From Bordetella genomosp. 12 (lineage in GTDB: Bacteria; Pseudomonadota; Gammaproteobacteria; Burkholderiales; Burkholderiaceae_B), in the NCBI RefSeq assembly GCF_002261355.1, contig NZ_NEVU01000003.1, positions 992,001-1,056,000 of the forward strand: a DNA stretch of 64,000 nt, in the 5' to 3' direction. Position 1 is the first letter of the stretch. The number at the start of each line of letters is the position of its first letter. The notes beneath the pieces were generated by a model that ran no database searches, was not told where the DNA came from, and worked only from the letters and a program-made list of their open reading frames with translations. Shown here one piece after another: positions 35,320 to 45,877 of this stretch. The translations under genes and the position numbers were made by a program.

Positions 35320-35460
35320 CTGTCGCTTCGAGCGCGTTCGTCACGGACGCCCTTCGCAATCGGCCTCTCAAAAGGGGGCTGGCGCCGCCATTGCCCGCCG
35401 AATTCACTTCGGGCGGGCTCTCGGAAATGGGGCCAGGCCCAAGACGGTTAAAATGTGAGC

Positions 35461-36486
35461 ATGCGCATCGGCCCCTGGTCTCTTTCCAACAATGTTTTCG
35501 TCGCCCCCATGGCCGGGGTGACGGATCGTCCTTTCCGCCAGTTGTGCAAACGGCTGGGGGCGGGCTATGCCGTGTCCGAAATGGCGGCAAGCAATCCGCG
35601 CCTGTGGGACAGCGTGAAAACCTCGCGCCGCCTCAATCATGAAGGCGAGATAGCCCCTATTTCGGTGCAGATCGCCGGCGCAGACCCCGCGATGATGGCA
35701 GAAGCCGCCGTGTTCAATATCAACAAAGGCGCGCGCATCATCGATATCAATATGGGCTGCCCGGCCAAGAAAGTCTGCAATCTGGCCTCGGGATCGGCGC
35801 TGTTGCGCCACGAGGATCTCATCGCCCGCATCCTGGACGCCGTGGTGAGCGCCTGCGCTCCCCTGGGCGTGCCCGTCACGCTCAAGACCCGCACCGGCTG
35901 GGACCGCGAAAGCCGCAATGCCTTGCGCGTTGCCCGCCTGGCCGAGCAAAGCGGCATCGCCGCCCTCACGCTGCACGGCCGCACACGTTGCGACCTGTAC
36001 ACCGGCCACGCCGAATACGACACCATCCGCGACGTGAAGGCCGAGATCGGCATCCCGGTGGTGGCCAATGGCGATATCGACAGCCCCGAAAAAGCCCGCC
36101 AGGTGCTGGACTACACGGGCGCCGACGCGGTCATGATCGGCCGCGCCGCGCAAGGCCGGCCGTGGATTTTTCGCGAAATCGATCACTATCTGCGCACCGG
36201 CCAGACGCTGGCCGCGCCCAGCCACGCCGAAATGCGCGACCTGCTGCTCGAACACCTGGATGATCACTACCGTTTCTACGGCGAGCACACCGGGGTGCGC
36301 ACGGCGCGCAAGCACATCGGCTGGTATATCGACACCCTGCCCGGCGCGGAATCCTTCCGCGCCCGCATGAACCTCATCGACAACACCGCCGATCAATTCC
36401 GCGCGGTGGCCGACTGGTTCGATCACTCGCTTATGGGTGCCGGCAATCCAAGCCATGCCGTCACCTCGAACTTGCTGGCGGCATAA
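35461..36486 (+). CDS. dusB: tRNA-dihydrouridine synthase B
   Basis: The 341-residue FMN enzyme reduces uridines in the tRNA D-loop. Family blocks are APMAGVTDRPFRQLCK, INMGCPAKKVCNLASGSALL (catalytic Cys), TLKTRTGW, HGRTRCDLYTG and GDIDSPEKARQVL. ATG 35461 (MRIGPW) aligns with the family start; a GTG at 35455 would add two residues. The order dusB-fis is widely conserved, and the two genes are probably co-transcribed. Confidence 0.95.
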   Translation: MRIGPWSLSNNVFVAPMAGVTDRPFRQLCKRLGAGYAVSEMAASNPRLWDSVKTSRRLNHEGEIAPISVQIAGADPAMMAEAAVFNINKGARIIDINMGCPAKKVCNLASGSALLRHEDLIARILDAVVSACAPLGVPVTLKTRTGWDRESRNALRVARLAEQSGIAALTLHGRTRCDLYTGHAEYDTIRDVKAEIGIPVVANGDIDSPEKARQVLDYTGADAVMIGRAAQGRPWIFREIDHYLRTGQTLAAPSHAEMRDLLLEHLDDHYRFYGEHTGVRTARKHIGWYIDTLPGAESFRARMNLIDNTADQFRAVADWFDHSLMGAGNPSHAVTSNLLAA

Positions 36487-36526
36487 GCGCCAGCCTCACC
36501 ATAAAAATATCTGTACTCAAAACCAA

Positions 36527-36766
36527 ATGAGCAAAAAAGATGTCCTGGAAGAATGCGTGCGCGCCAGCCTGGAGCGCTATTTCGAAGACCTGGGTGATTC
36601 CGAACCCCACGACATGTGGGACATGGTGATGCGCTGCGTCGAGCGCCCGGTACTCGAAGTGGCCCTGGAACGAGCTGGCGGCAATCAGTCGCGCGCTTCC
36701 GAGATGCTGGGCATCACTCGCAACACGCTGCGCAAGAAGCTGCTGGCCCACAACATCCAGCCCTGA
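36527..36766 (+). CDS. fis: Nucleoid protein Fis
   Basis: The 79-residue protein ends in the Fis helix-turn-helix (LERAGGNQSRASEMLGITRNTLRKKLL, given here as the pattern around residues 48-75). Its short length and position after dusB match betaproteobacterial Fis. Fis bends DNA and tunes rRNA and stress promoters. The N-terminal hairpin arms of enterobacterial Fis are reduced. Internal ATG 36527 gives the correct product. Confidence 0.93.
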   Translation: MSKKDVLEECVRASLERYFEDLGDSEPHDMWDMVMRCVERPVLEVALERAGGNQSRASEMLGITRNTLRKKLLAHNIQP

Positions 36767-36795
36767 TCGCCCGATAGACGGATTTCCCTGTATCC

Positions 36796-36814
36796 GCATC
36801 CCTTGAAGGGATGC
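36796..36814. repeat. Inverted repeat between fis and purH
   Basis: GCATCCCTT and AAGGGATGC form a perfect 9-bp inverted repeat with a single-base centre, 18 bp before the purH ATG. It may be a regulator site or a weak stem. No T-run follows. Confidence 0.5.
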
Positions 36815-36831
36815 CCTGACCCACCACCATC

Positions 36832-38421
36832 ATGAAAATCGAAACTGCTCTGCTTTCGGTGTCCGACAAGACCGGCATCGTGGAATTTGCCCGCGCGCTG
36901 GCCGCCCGCGGCGTGCGCCTGCTCTCGACCGGCGGCACCGCCCGCCTGTTGGCCGACGCCGGCCTGACCGTCACCGAAGTGGCCCAGCACACCGGCTCGC
37001 CGGAGATCCTCGATGGCCGCGTCAAGACGCTGCACCCGAAGATCCACGGCGGCCTGCTGGCGCGCCGCGACAGCCAAGAGCACATGGACACGATCGCCGC
37101 GGCCGGCATCGACCGCATCGACATGCTGGTGGTCAACCTCTATCCCTTCCGCGAAACCGTCGCCAAGCCGGATTGCTCCTTTGCCGACGCGGTCGAAAAC
37201 ATCGACATCGGCGGCCCGGCCATGCTGCGCGCGGCGGCCAAGAACCACGGCACGGAAGCCGGCGGCGTGACCGTCGTCATCGATCCGACCGACTACAGCC
37301 GCGTGCTGACCGAAATGGACCAGGCTGGCGCCACTTCCTACGCCCTGCGTCTGGAACTGGCCGCCAAGGTCTATGCGCACACCGCTTCGTACGATGGCGC
37401 GATCGCCGCCTACCTGACCAGCCTGGCCGACGCCGCGCCGGCCCAGGATGCCGTGCCGGCCCGCAACGAATGGCCCCGCACCCTGACTCTGCAGGTCCAA
37501 CAGCAACAGGCGCTGCGCTACGGCGAGAATCCTCACCAGACCGCCGCCTTCTATGTCGATGCGCAGCGCCCCTCCGGCCTGCTGGGCAACTACCGGCAGC
37601 TGCAAGGCAAGGAACTCTCGTACAACAACATCGCCGATGCCGACGCGGCCTGGGAGTGCGTGCGCAGCTTCGACACCCCGGCCTGCGTCATCGTCAAGCA
37701 TGCCAACCCCTGCGGCGTCGCCGTGGCCAGCGGCAACCTGGAGGCTTATCAAAAAGCCTTCAAGACCGATCCCACTTCGGCGTTTGGCGGCATCATCGCC
37801 TTTAACCGTCCGGTGGACGCCGCCACCGCCGAGGCGGTGAGCGCGCAGTTCCTGGAAGTGCTGCTGGCCCCCGCCTATGACGGCGCCGCGCTGGCCATCC
37901 TGGCCGCCAAGAAGAACGTGCGTGTGCTGGAAGTCCCGGCCGGCGCCGGCCAGAACGCTTTCGACGTCAAGCGCGTCGGCGGCGGCTGGCTGGTGCAGAC
38001 GCCCGACGCCTTCCAGGTGCCGCGCGATGCCCTGAAGGTCGTCAGCAAGCGCCAGCCCACCGAAGCCGAGATGAACGACCTGGCCTTTGCCTGGAAGGTC
38101 GCCAAGTACGTCAAATCCAACGCCATCGTGTTTGTCGGCGGCGGGATGACGCTGGGCGTGGGCGCCGGCCAGATGAGCCGTATCGACTCGGCCCGGATCG
38201 CCTCGATCAAGGCCGAGAACGCTGGCTTGACGCTGCAAGGGTCGGCCGTGGCGTCGGACGCGTTTTTCCCCTTCCGTGACGGCCTTGACGTGGTCGTGGC
38301 CGCGGGCGCGACGTGCGTGATCCAGCCCGGCGGCAGCGTGCGCGATGACGAAGTCATCGCGGCCGCCGACGAGCATGGCATCGCCATGGTGCTGACCGGC
38401 ACCCGCCACTTCCGCCACTGA
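36832..38421 (+). CDS. purH: Bifunctional AICAR transformylase/IMP cyclohydrolase
   Basis: The 529-residue enzyme carries out the last two steps of IMP synthesis. The N-terminal IMP cyclohydrolase (MGS-like) domain has [31 protein letters not shown] and NLYPF. The C-terminal AICAR formyltransferase domain has [22 protein letters not shown] and [12 protein letters not shown]. Its stop overlaps the ruvC start (TGATG), so purH and ruvC are coupled. Confidence 0.97.
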   Translation: MKIETALLSVSDKTGIVEFARALAARGVRLLSTGGTARLLADAGLTVTEVAQHTGSPEILDGRVKTLHPKIHGGLLARRDSQEHMDTIAAAGIDRIDMLVVNLYPFRETVAKPDCSFADAVENIDIGGPAMLRAAAKNHGTEAGGVTVVIDPTDYSRVLTEMDQAGATSYALRLELAAKVYAHTASYDGAIAAYLTSLADAAPAQDAVPARNEWPRTLTLQVQQQQALRYGENPHQTAAFYVDAQRPSGLLGNYRQLQGKELSYNNIADADAAWECVRSFDTPACVIVKHANPCGVAVASGNLEAYQKAFKTDPTSAFGGIIAFNRPVDAATAEAVSAQFLEVLLAPAYDGAALAILAAKKNVRVLEVPAGAGQNAFDVKRVGGGWLVQTPDAFQVPRDALKVVSKRQPTEAEMNDLAFAWKVAKYVKSNAIVFVGGGMTLGVGAGQMSRIDSARIASIKAENAGLTLQGSAVASDAFFPFRDGLDVVVAAGATCVIQPGGSVRDDEVIAAADEHGIAMVLTGTRHFRH

Positions 38422-38966
38422 TGCGTGTCCTCGGCATCGACCCAGGCCTGCGCCGCACCGGTTTCGGTGTGATCGATGCCGAAGGCATGCGGCTGCGCTA
38501 TGTGGCCAGCGGCACCATCGTGGTTCCGCCGGAACTGGCCCTGGCGCAGCGCCTGAAGATCATCCTCGACAATCTGCGCGAGGTGGCCCGCGAGACGCAG
38601 CCCGATGTGGCTGCCCTCGAAATCGTCTTCCTCAATGCCAATCCGTCATCGACGCTGCTGCTGGGCCATGCCCGGGGCGCGGCCCTGTGCGCCTTGGCCG
38701 AAAGCGCGCTGGATGTGCACGAGTACACGGCGCTGCAGATCAAGAAGTCCGTTGTGGGCACCGGCCGCGCCGCCAAAGAGCAGGTGCAGATGATGGTCAA
38801 GCATCTGTTGTCGCTCGACGGCACGCCCGCGCCCGACTCCGCCGACGCGCTCGCCTGCGCCATCTGCCATGCGCACACCGGCCCCCTGCAAAGCCGCCTC
38901 GCGCCGCTGACCAACGGCTCGCGCAGCGGCAAGGCAAGAGTGCGCAAAGGGCGCCTGCTGGGTTGA
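38421..38966 (+). CDS. ruvC: Crossover junction endodeoxyribonuclease RuvC
   Basis: The 181-residue Holliday-junction resolvase has the RNase-H-like active site: D7 in [14 protein letters not shown] in [21 protein letters not shown], and the [12 protein letters not shown] acidic pair near the C-terminus. The ATG overlaps the purH stop by one base. It is followed by ruvA; ruvB lies 1.6 kb away with an epimerase-like gene in between. Confidence 0.96.
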   Translation: MRVLGIDPGLRRTGFGVIDAEGMRLRYVASGTIVVPPELALAQRLKIILDNLREVARETQPDVAALEIVFLNANPSSTLLLGHARGAALCALAESALDVHEYTALQIKKSVVGTGRAAKEQVQMMVKHLLSLDGTPAPDSADALACAICHAHTGPLQSRLAPLTNGSRSGKARVRKGRLLG

Positions 38967-39031
38967 ACGTATAGAATCGCGCCATCGGAGCCGCTGTATC
39001 AGGGGCCCCATCTTCAGGCAAGACTCTCCCC

Positions 39032-39604
39032 ATGATTGGTCGCATCACTGGAATCCTGATCGAGAAAACGCCGCCCGTGGTCTGCGTGGATGTCAACGGC
39101 GTAGGCTATGAGATCGACGTCCCCATGAGCACGCTCTACGCGCTGCCGGAAAACGGCGCGCGCGTGACGCTGTTTACCCATTTGGTGGTGCGCGAAGACG
39201 CGCACCTGCTTTATGGTTTTGGCACGGCCAGCGAACGCGCCGCGTTCCGCGAGCTGGTCAAGGTCAGCGGCATCGGCGCGCGCACTGCCCTGGCGGTGCT
39301 GTCCGGGATGTCGGTGGCCGAACTCGCGCAAGCCATCACCCTGCAAGAAAGCGGCCGGCTCACCCGCGTGCCGGGCATCGGCAAAAAGACCGCCGAGCGC
39401 CTATTGCTGGAGATGCGCGGCAAACTGGGCGCGGACATCGGCGCCACGCCGCATGCCGTGCCCGACAGCCAGAGCGACATCCTCAATGCGCTGGTCGCGC
39501 TGGGCTATTCGGAGAAAGAATCGCTCGCCGCGCTCAAAACCCTGCCCGAAGGCATCAGCGTTTCGGACGGTATCCGTCAAGCGCTCAAAGCGCTGGCGCG
39601 CTGA
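39032..39604 (+). CDS. ruvA: Holliday junction DNA helicase RuvA
   Basis: The 190-residue subunit has the RuvA N-terminal OB fold ([17 protein letters not shown]), the helix-hairpin-helix pair ([30 protein letters not shown]) and a C-terminal RuvB-contact domain. It tetramerises on four-way junctions. Confidence 0.96.
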   Translation: MIGRITGILIEKTPPVVCVDVNGVGYEIDVPMSTLYALPENGARVTLFTHLVVREDAHLLYGFGTASERAAFRELVKVSGIGARTALAVLSGMSVAELAQAITLQESGRLTRVPGIGKKTAERLLLEMRGKLGADIGATPHAVPDSQSDILNALVALGYSEKESLAALKTLPEGISVSDGIRQALKALAR

Positions 39605-40522
39605 CTAGCGCCGGCCGAGGTAGGCCGGCGCTACCGCCTCGAGCGCCGTGGGCAGCAGGCCCAGGAGCGGGTCCGGCGCCTGGCTGGCAACACTGTCACG
39701 CGTGAGCGTATCCAGGTTGTCGCGCGAGAACAGCGGCTGCCCTGGCAGGCACTCGAACAGCGCAGCCTGCAGGCGTGCCACCGGCCCCGGCAAGGCCATG
39801 ACGCTCCGGCGATGGCCGCTCCATTGCGCGCAGCGGCTGGCCAGTTCCGCGAGCGTGTAGACCGTCGGGCCAGCCAGCTCGACGCGGCGGCCGGCTGCCA
39901 GCGGGGTGGCCAGCAGATGGATGAGCGCCTGCACGACATCGCCCACATAGACCGGCTGCACGCGGCTGGCCGCGCCCGGCACCATGAGCACGGGCAGCCA
40001 ACGCGCCAGCCGCGCAAACAAATTGGTGAAATTGTCTTGCGGGCCGAACACGACCGACGGCTGCAATATCGTCCAGCCGGCGTGCCTCGCCTCGGCATAG
40101 ACCGCGGCCAGGGCGGCCTCGCCATCGCCCTTGGAGCGCAGATACATGCTTGGCCCCTGACGATCGGCGCCCAGGGCGCTCACGTGCAGCAGGCGACGCA
40201 CCTGCTGCTGCAGGCAAGCCTGCGCCAGCCGCCGGGGCAACGTGACATGCGCCCGCGCAAAACCGCTGCCATAAGGCTTGCCGCGCCCGCCGTGCAGCAC
40301 GCCCACCAGGTTGATGGCCGCGTCGCAGCCCCGTAGCAGCGACGCCAGCGCGGCGTCGTCATGCACGTCACGCTCGAGCACGGTCACCGTGGGCAACACC
40401 AGCAGTTCGCGGCCCTGGGCCAGCCGGCGCGTCGGCACGATCACGCGGTGCCCGGCCCGCGCCAGGCGGGCGGTCAATGCCCGGCCAATAAACCCCGTGC
40501 CGCCTGTGACCAGGATACGCAT
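39605..40522 (-). CDS. NAD(P)-binding epimerase-like protein, NDUFA9-related
   Basis: The 305-residue protein has a Rossmann fold with [10 protein letters not shown] at residues 7-16, the short-chain NAD(P) reductase pattern [21 protein letters not shown] and [12 protein letters not shown]. It resembles the atypical SDR family that includes the complex-I accessory subunit NDUFA9. It has no Tyr-X3-Lys dyad of canonical SDR enzymes. Its stop abuts the ruvA stop with no gap, so ruvA and this gene converge. The cellular role is unclear. Confidence 0.75.
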   Translation of the reverse strand: MRILVTGGTGFIGRALTARLARAGHRVIVPTRRLAQGRELLVLPTVTVLERDVHDDAALASLLRGCDAAINLVGVLHGGRGKPYGSGFARAHVTLPRRLAQACLQQQVRRLLHVSALGADRQGPSMYLRSKGDGEAALAAVYAEARHAGWTILQPSVVFGPQDNFTNLFARLARWLPVLMVPGAASRVQPVYVGDVVQALIHLLATPLAAGRRVELAGPTVYTLAELASRCAQWSGHRRSVMALPGPVARLQAALFECLPGQPLFSRDNLDTLTRDSVASQAPDPLLGLLPTALEAVAPAYLGRR

Positions 40523-40614
40523 CTCATCCCCTTCCGGTAACTTGCCCGCATTCTGCCCCGGGGCGTACTGTCGCTGCAAGCCGCTGGAGCCGGAGGGCCG
40601 GACATGGGACAATG

Positions 40615-40630
40615 CTGTACAAGCAACCAG
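40615..40630 (+). promoter_or_regulatory. LexA-box-like sequence before ruvB
   Basis: CTGTACAAGCAACCAG matches CTGT-N8-ACAG with one mismatch, 18 bp before the ruvB ATG. SOS control of ruvB would fit the enzyme's role. One mismatch makes it a weak candidate. Confidence 0.3.
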
Positions 40631-40647
40631 TCCCGACGCCTTTCCCC

Positions 40648-41727
40648 ATGGCAATCCAGTCCGATTCGCTCTCATCCCGACCCGATGCCCACCGGCTGGT
40701 GACACCGGCGCCGGTCTCGCCCAATGAAGAATCCATCGAACGCGCCCTGCGGCCCAAGGCGCTGCAGGAGTATGTCGGCCAGCATCGCGCGCGCGAGCAG
40801 CTGGAGATCTTCATCGCGGCGGCGCGCAAGCGCGGCGAGTCGCTCGACCATGTTCTGCTATTTGGCCCCCCCGGGCTGGGCAAGACGACGCTGGCGCACA
40901 TCATCGCCCACGAAATGGGCGTGCAACTGCGACAGACATCCGGCCCGGTGCTGGAGCGCCCGGGCGATCTGGCGGCCCTGCTGACCAACCTGGAGCGCAA
41001 TGACGTGCTCTTCATCGACGAGATCCACCGCCTGTCTCCCGTCGTCGAAGAAATTCTTTATCCGGCGCTCGAGGACTTCCAGATCGATATTCTGATCGGC
41101 GAAGGGCCCGCCGCGCGCAGCGTCAAGCTGGACCTACAGCCGTTTACCCTGGTGGGCGCGACCACCCGCGCCGGCATGCTCACCAACCCCCTGCGTGACC
41201 GTTTCGGTATTGTTTCCCGTCTGGAGTTCTACAACACCGACGACCTGGCTCACATCGTCACGCGCAGTGCCGGGCTGCTCAATGCCGACATCACCGCCGA
41301 AGGCGCGCGCGAAGTCGCCCGCCGCGCGCGCGGCACGCCCCGCATCGCCAACCGGCTGCTGCGCCGGGTCCGCGATTACGCCGAGGTCAAAGCCAACGGG
41401 CGCATCGACACCGACGCGGCCAGCCAGGCGCTGGCCATGCTGGAGGTCGACCCTCAGGGGCTGGATCTGATGGACCGCAAACTGCTGGAAGCCATCGTGC
41501 ATAAATTCGATGGCGGCCCCGTGGGCGTGGACAGCCTGGCGGCGGCCATCGGCGAAGAACGCGACACCATCGAGGACGTGATCGAGCCCTATCTCATCCA
41601 GCACGGTTACCTGCAACGCACGCCGCGCGGGCGCATGGCAACGCAAACCACCTGGCGCCACCTGGGGCTGCAGCCACCGGCGGGCAGCCAATCGGGCAGC
41701 GGCGACCTCTTCTCGCGCGAGGCCTAA
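40648..41727 (+). CDS. ruvB: Holliday junction DNA helicase RuvB
   Basis: The 359-residue AAA+ motor has Walker [13 protein letters not shown], Walker [12 protein letters not shown], sensor [10 protein letters not shown] and the C-terminal winged helix ([16 protein letters not shown]). It drives branch migration with RuvA. ATG 40648 (MAIQSDSL) is the family-typical start; an upstream ATG at 40612 would add 12 residues. It overlaps the 3' end of the convergent recQ by 4 bp. Confidence 0.96.
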   Translation: MAIQSDSLSSRPDAHRLVTPAPVSPNEESIERALRPKALQEYVGQHRAREQLEIFIAAARKRGESLDHVLLFGPPGLGKTTLAHIIAHEMGVQLRQTSGPVLERPGDLAALLTNLERNDVLFIDEIHRLSPVVEEILYPALEDFQIDILIGEGPAARSVKLDLQPFTLVGATTRAGMLTNPLRDRFGIVSRLEFYNTDDLAHIVTRSAGLLNADITAEGAREVARRARGTPRIANRLLRRVRDYAEVKANGRIDTDAASQALAMLEVDPQGLDLMDRKLLEAIVHKFDGGPVGVDSLAAAIGEERDTIEDVIEPYLIQHGYLQRTPRGRMATQTTWRHLGLQPPAGSQSGSGDLFSREA

Positions 41728-43544
41728 CGGGGCCGCGCCACGCAGCGCAGGATTTCCTCGCCATAGGCTTCGAGTTTGCGCGCGCCCACGCCGCTGACGT
41801 GTCCTAGATCCTCCTGGGTGTCTGGCATGGCCAGGGCGATCTCGCGCAGCGTGGCGTCATGGAAGATCACATAAGCGGGCACGCCGTGGCTGCGCGCCAC
41901 TTCCGCGCGCCAACTGCGCAACGCTTCGAAAACCGGCATGCGGTCTGCCGGCAAGTCGATAACCGGCGCCTTGGCACGTGTATTGCCACGGCTGCGCGGC
42001 TTTTTTTCCGACTCGCGCCGCAGCATCAACTGCACCTCACCGCGCAGCACGGCACGGCTGTCTTCGGTCAGCGCCAGCGTGCCATACCCCTCGTGATCCA
42101 CCATGAGCAGGCCCTTGGCGAGCAGCTGACGCAGCACGCCGCGCCAGGCGGTTTCGGACAAGTCGGCCCCCACGCCGAACACACTGAGCGACTCATGATC
42201 GTGCTGGCGAGTGCGGTCGCTGCTCTTGCCACGCAGGATGTCGACGATATGTCCCGCCCCGTAGCGCTGACCGCGTTCCTTGCCCAGGCGGTAGATGGCT
42301 GACAGGGCTTTCTGCGCGGCCACCGTGCCGTCCCAGGCTTCGGGCGGCTCCAGGCAGACGTCGCAATTGCCACAGGCCGTGATGGTCTGGCCGAAATAGG
42401 CCAGCAGGCGGACCCGGCGGCACTCCACCGTCTCGCATAGCCCGAGCATGGCATCGAGCTGCTGCCCCAGGCGGCGGCGATAGCTTTCATCGCCTGGCGA
42501 CTCATCGATCATGCGCCGCTGCTGCACCACGTCCTGCAGGCCGTAGGCAAGCCAGGCCGTGGCCGGCAAGCCGTCACGCCCCGCCCGCCCGGTTTCCTGG
42601 TAGTAGCCCTCGACCGATTTGGGCAGATCGATGTGGGCGACAAAGCGCACATCGGGTTTGTCGATGCCCATGCCAAAGGCAATGGTGGCCACCATCACCA
42701 CGCCATCTTCGCGCAGAAAACGCGACTGATTGCTGGCGCGTACCTGCGCGCTCAGACCCGCATGGTAAGGCAGAGCATGCACGCCCTGCTGACAGAGAAA
42801 CTCCGCGGTTTCTTCGACCCGGGCACGCGACAGACAATAGACCACGCCGGAATCACCCTCGTGCTCACTGCGGATCAGGTCGAGCAACTGCCGGCGCACC
42901 TCGTTTTTCTCGACGATGCGGTAGCGGATGTTGGGCCGGTCGAAACTGGCCACGAAGTGGCGTGCCTGATCGAGGGCCAGACGCTGGGCGATCTCGGTGC
43001 GCGTGGTCGCCGTGGCGGTGGCCGTCAGTGCAATGCGCGGCACATCGGGCCAGCGCTCGTGCAACATCGACAGGCCGAGATACTCCGGACGGAAATCGTG
43101 TCCCCATTGCGACACGCAGTGCGCCTCGTCGATGGCGAACAAGGCGATGCGTCCGCGCTCGAGCAGTTGCAGGCAACGGTCCGTCAGCAACCTTTCGGGC
43201 GCGACGTAAAGCAGATCCAGCTCGCCCGCCACGAAGGCGCGCTCGACTTCGCGCACCTGCTGCCATTCCTGCGTGGAGTTCAAAAAGGCCGCGCGCACCC
43301 CCAGTTCCGTCAGGGCATCGACCTGATCCTGCATCAGGGCGATGAGCGGTGACACGACGATGCCCGTCCCTTCGCGAACCAGGGCAGGCACTTGATAACA
43401 CAGGGATTTACCGCCACCGGTGGGCATGAGCACCAGGGCGTCGCCGCCGCTGATGACGTGCTCGACGATGGCCTGCTGGTCGCCGCGGAAGGATTCGTAT
43501 CCGAAGACGCGCTGCAACACGCCAAGCGCGCGGGGATCAGACAT
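41724..43544 (-). CDS. recQ: ATP-dependent DNA helicase RecQ
   Basis: The 606-residue superfamily-2 helicase has Walker [17 protein letters not shown] in [15 protein letters not shown], the RQC zinc site ([18 protein letters not shown]) and a C-terminal HRDC domain (residues ~525-600). RecQ unwinds DNA for recombination and repair. All motifs appear intact. Confidence 0.95.
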   Translation of the reverse strand: MSDPRALGVLQRVFGYESFRGDQQAIVEHVISGGDALVLMPTGGGKSLCYQVPALVREGTGIVVSPLIALMQDQVDALTELGVRAAFLNSTQEWQQVREVERAFVAGELDLLYVAPERLLTDRCLQLLERGRIALFAIDEAHCVSQWGHDFRPEYLGLSMLHERWPDVPRIALTATATATTRTEIAQRLALDQARHFVASFDRPNIRYRIVEKNEVRRQLLDLIRSEHEGDSGVVYCLSRARVEETAEFLCQQGVHALPYHAGLSAQVRASNQSRFLREDGVVMVATIAFGMGIDKPDVRFVAHIDLPKSVEGYYQETGRAGRDGLPATAWLAYGLQDVVQQRRMIDESPGDESYRRRLGQQLDAMLGLCETVECRRVRLLAYFGQTITACGNCDVCLEPPEAWDGTVAAQKALSAIYRLGKERGQRYGAGHIVDILRGKSSDRTRQHDHESLSVFGVGADLSETAWRGVLRQLLAKGLLMVDHEGYGTLALTEDSRAVLRGEVQLMLRRESEKKPRSRGNTRAKAPVIDLPADRMPVFEALRSWRAEVARSHGVPAYVIFHDATLREIALAMPDTQEDLGHVSGVGARKLEAYGEEILRCVARPR

Positions 43545-43660
43545 AAGAAACGGAAAGGAATGCTTGCTTCATGGAGGGGCATTTTACGGCGCAACGCGAC
43601 AAGCGTGCTCGGCGGCCTGGCACACCGGGCGCCGCCCGCCTCCCCCTCCGGGCAAAAGCG

Positions 43661-44980
43661 CTAAAAACCCAGCCAGTGGCCGCGCATGAAGGTATCCACC
43701 GGCATGGACAAGTTGGCCTTCCATTCGTAATCGCCCGACAGCAGATCGCGGTCGGCGCCCAGCGCGAACTGGACGTTAGGCGCGAGCTCCATACTATGTT
43801 GCAGCCCAACGCGGCGGTCATTGGGGTCGCCCCGGCCCAGCACGTCGGAAGTATAGGTGCCGCTCAAGGTACCCATGCCCCGCAGCGGCACGCCGGCCGA
43901 CAGCGTGCTGCGCATCAAGCGCGTGGCCGCCGCACCGGAACTGTAAGAACTCAGATCGCTGAAACCAGCGCCGACATCTTCGCCGGTGAGCCCCACCTTG
44001 ACGGTGTCGGCCATGGTGACGTTGTAGCCGAAGCGGTAGCGCCAGGCGTTGACCGAATCAAAGTTGCTCTGCGTAACGCCGGCCTCGAAAGTCCCCACCT
44101 CGCCGGCGTTGTAGCGCGTGCCCATGCCCCGGGTCGTCAGCCCCCGCGTAGTCTGCATCTGGCCTTCCACCGTGACGGCGCTGGTCAGGCCATAACGCAC
44201 CGTCCCGCTGCCGGCCGACGCGCCGTAATCGACGGCTCCGGCCGTGGCCGACGGATCCATCAGGTTGAGCCGCCCGACCGAGGACGAGTAACCGAACTTG
44301 CCTTCGCCGATATTGCTGCTGCTGTCGAATTGATCGGAGATCTGCACGCCGCCCAACGCCGCCCCTGCGCCCCAAGCCGGCGAATTGGCCGTCAGGTTGC
44401 CCACCCCGACCGCCGGGCCTTCGGTGCCTCGGTACAACCAATTGCGGTCTCCGTAGCTGAGTGCGGGCCGCGCGTTGATGGCGGAAAACCAGCGCGGCTG
44501 CGGCAGCACCACCCCCTGGCTGAGCACCGGGCGTGAGCCCGCCAGCTCGCGGCGTTCCAGGTCCAGGGCGTAGGAAGGACTGACCTGCGGCACCTCGTAC
44601 TGCGGAAACGCCCGCTGACAATCTGCCGGGGCTTCCTGGCCGGGCGTCGGCGCCAGATCGGCCGGCGCGGGGGGGCCGGACCACTCGGCGCAAGGGTCGG
44701 GCTCGGGGCTCAGCGCGTAGCCTTCGACCGGGCCGGGCAATTGCACCTGTTGCGGCATGGCGGGCGCGAGCACGCCGATACCGTAGCGCGCCGCCTCCCG
44801 AGTGGCCTGGCGCGCCTGGGGCGCGGCGGCATCGGCAGCGGCAGGCTGCGTGGCAGAATTATCGGGGACGGATTGATTGTCGCCAGACATGGCGCAGGCG
44901 CCCAGCGCCATATTGCCCGCCAGCGCGGCGGCCAGCACCGTGCGCGACATCCGTTTACGCTCGCGTTCGCGAATGACCAT
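43661..44980 (-). CDS. Outer-membrane lipoprotein with usher-like beta-barrel, function unknown
   Basis: The 439-residue protein has a lipobox (MALGAC) after a short signal sequence, a Pro-rich region at residues ~40-140, and a barrel-like C-terminal half. That half has segments such as VRYGLTSAVTVEGQMQTTRG and AWRYRFGYNV, ending in GHWLGF. The barrel reads like part of a fimbrial usher (FimD/PapC), but the plug, N- and C-terminal usher domains are missing and no pilin or chaperone is nearby. ATG 44950 is an alternative start. Confidence 0.6.
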   Translation of the reverse strand: MVIRERERKRMSRTVLAAALAGNMALGACAMSGDNQSVPDNSATQPAAADAAAPQARQATREAARYGIGVLAPAMPQQVQLPGPVEGYALSPEPDPCAEWSGPPAPADLAPTPGQEAPADCQRAFPQYEVPQVSPSYALDLERRELAGSRPVLSQGVVLPQPRWFSAINARPALSYGDRNWLYRGTEGPAVGVGNLTANSPAWGAGAALGGVQISDQFDSSSNIGEGKFGYSSSVGRLNLMDPSATAGAVDYGASAGSGTVRYGLTSAVTVEGQMQTTRGLTTRGMGTRYNAGEVGTFEAGVTQSNFDSVNAWRYRFGYNVTMADTVKVGLTGEDVGAGFSDLSSYSSGAAATRLMRSTLSAGVPLRGMGTLSGTYTSDVLGRGDPNDRRVGLQHSMELAPNVQFALGADRDLLSGDYEWKANLSMPVDTFMRGHWLGF

Positions 44981-45163
44981 AACGCGAATTAGTGTAGAAA
45001 TTCCCGAGCGCGACATCTGTAAACGAAGTTAATAAAACGACACGGGATTTCCCCGCAAGCGCCGATCGGCGGCTCGCTATTCTAGGGCCAATTTTGCTGG
45101 GGTTTATTTCAGATCGTTTCTTTCCACTTGTCGGATAAGCCCAAGCCCGGGCACTATCTCTGC

Positions 45164-45865
45164 ATGGATAGCCCTCATACCAAATTGCTGGTCGTCGACG
45201 ACGATCCGGCGCTGCGACAATTGCTGGCCGATTACCTCAATCGGCATGGCTACGACACCTTGCTGGCCCCGGACGCCAACGATCTGGCCGCGCGCATCAC
45301 CCGCTACGCCCCCGACCTCCTGGTGCTCGACCGCATGCTGCCCGGCGGCGATGGCGCCGATGCCTGCCGCCGTCTGCGCGAGCAGGGGGAAGACATCCCC
45401 GTCATTCTGCTGACCGCTCGCGACGAGGCTGTCGACCGCATCATCGGCCTGGAAGCCGGCGCCGACGATTACCTGGGCAAGCCTTTCGATCCGCGCGAGC
45501 TGCTCGCCCGCATCGAGGCCGTTCTGCGCCGCAAGCGCGGCCCTTCGGCCCTGGTCAAGGACCAGCCCGTCAGTTTTGGGCCTTTTCTGTTCGACCCCAC
45601 GACCCGCCAGCTGCTGCGCGACGGCACGACAGTCAAACTCACCGGCGGCGAAATCAATCTGCTCGAAGCGCTGGTACGCAATGCCGGCAAGCCGCTGTCG
45701 CGCGAACGCCTGCTCGCGCTGGCCCGCGATGACGACAGCGGCGAGCGCAATGACCGCGCCATCGACATCGCCATCCTGCGTCTGCGCCGCGCCATTGAAG
45801 ACGATCCCAAGCAGCCGCGCTGGATCCAGACCGTCTGGGGTATCGGCTATCGATTCTCGCCCTGA
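45164..45865 (+). CDS. OmpR-family response regulator
   Basis: The 233-residue protein has a receiver domain (acidic pair in VVDDDP, phospho-Asp in LLVLDRMLPGGDG, Thr in LLTARD, Lys in YLGKPFDPRE) and an OmpR-type winged helix (VKLTGGEINLLEALVRNAG, IDIAILRLRRAIEDDP). It pairs with the histidine kinase that starts 12 bp downstream. ATG 45164 is preferred over an upstream TTG at 45128. Confidence 0.92.
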   Translation: MDSPHTKLLVVDDDPALRQLLADYLNRHGYDTLLAPDANDLAARITRYAPDLLVLDRMLPGGDGADACRRLREQGEDIPVILLTARDEAVDRIIGLEAGADDYLGKPFDPRELLARIEAVLRRKRGPSALVKDQPVSFGPFLFDPTTRQLLRDGTTVKLTGGEINLLEALVRNAGKPLSRERLLALARDDDSGERNDRAIDIAILRLRRAIEDDPKQPRWIQTVWGIGYRFSP

Positions 45866-45877
45866 ACGGCGCCCGCG

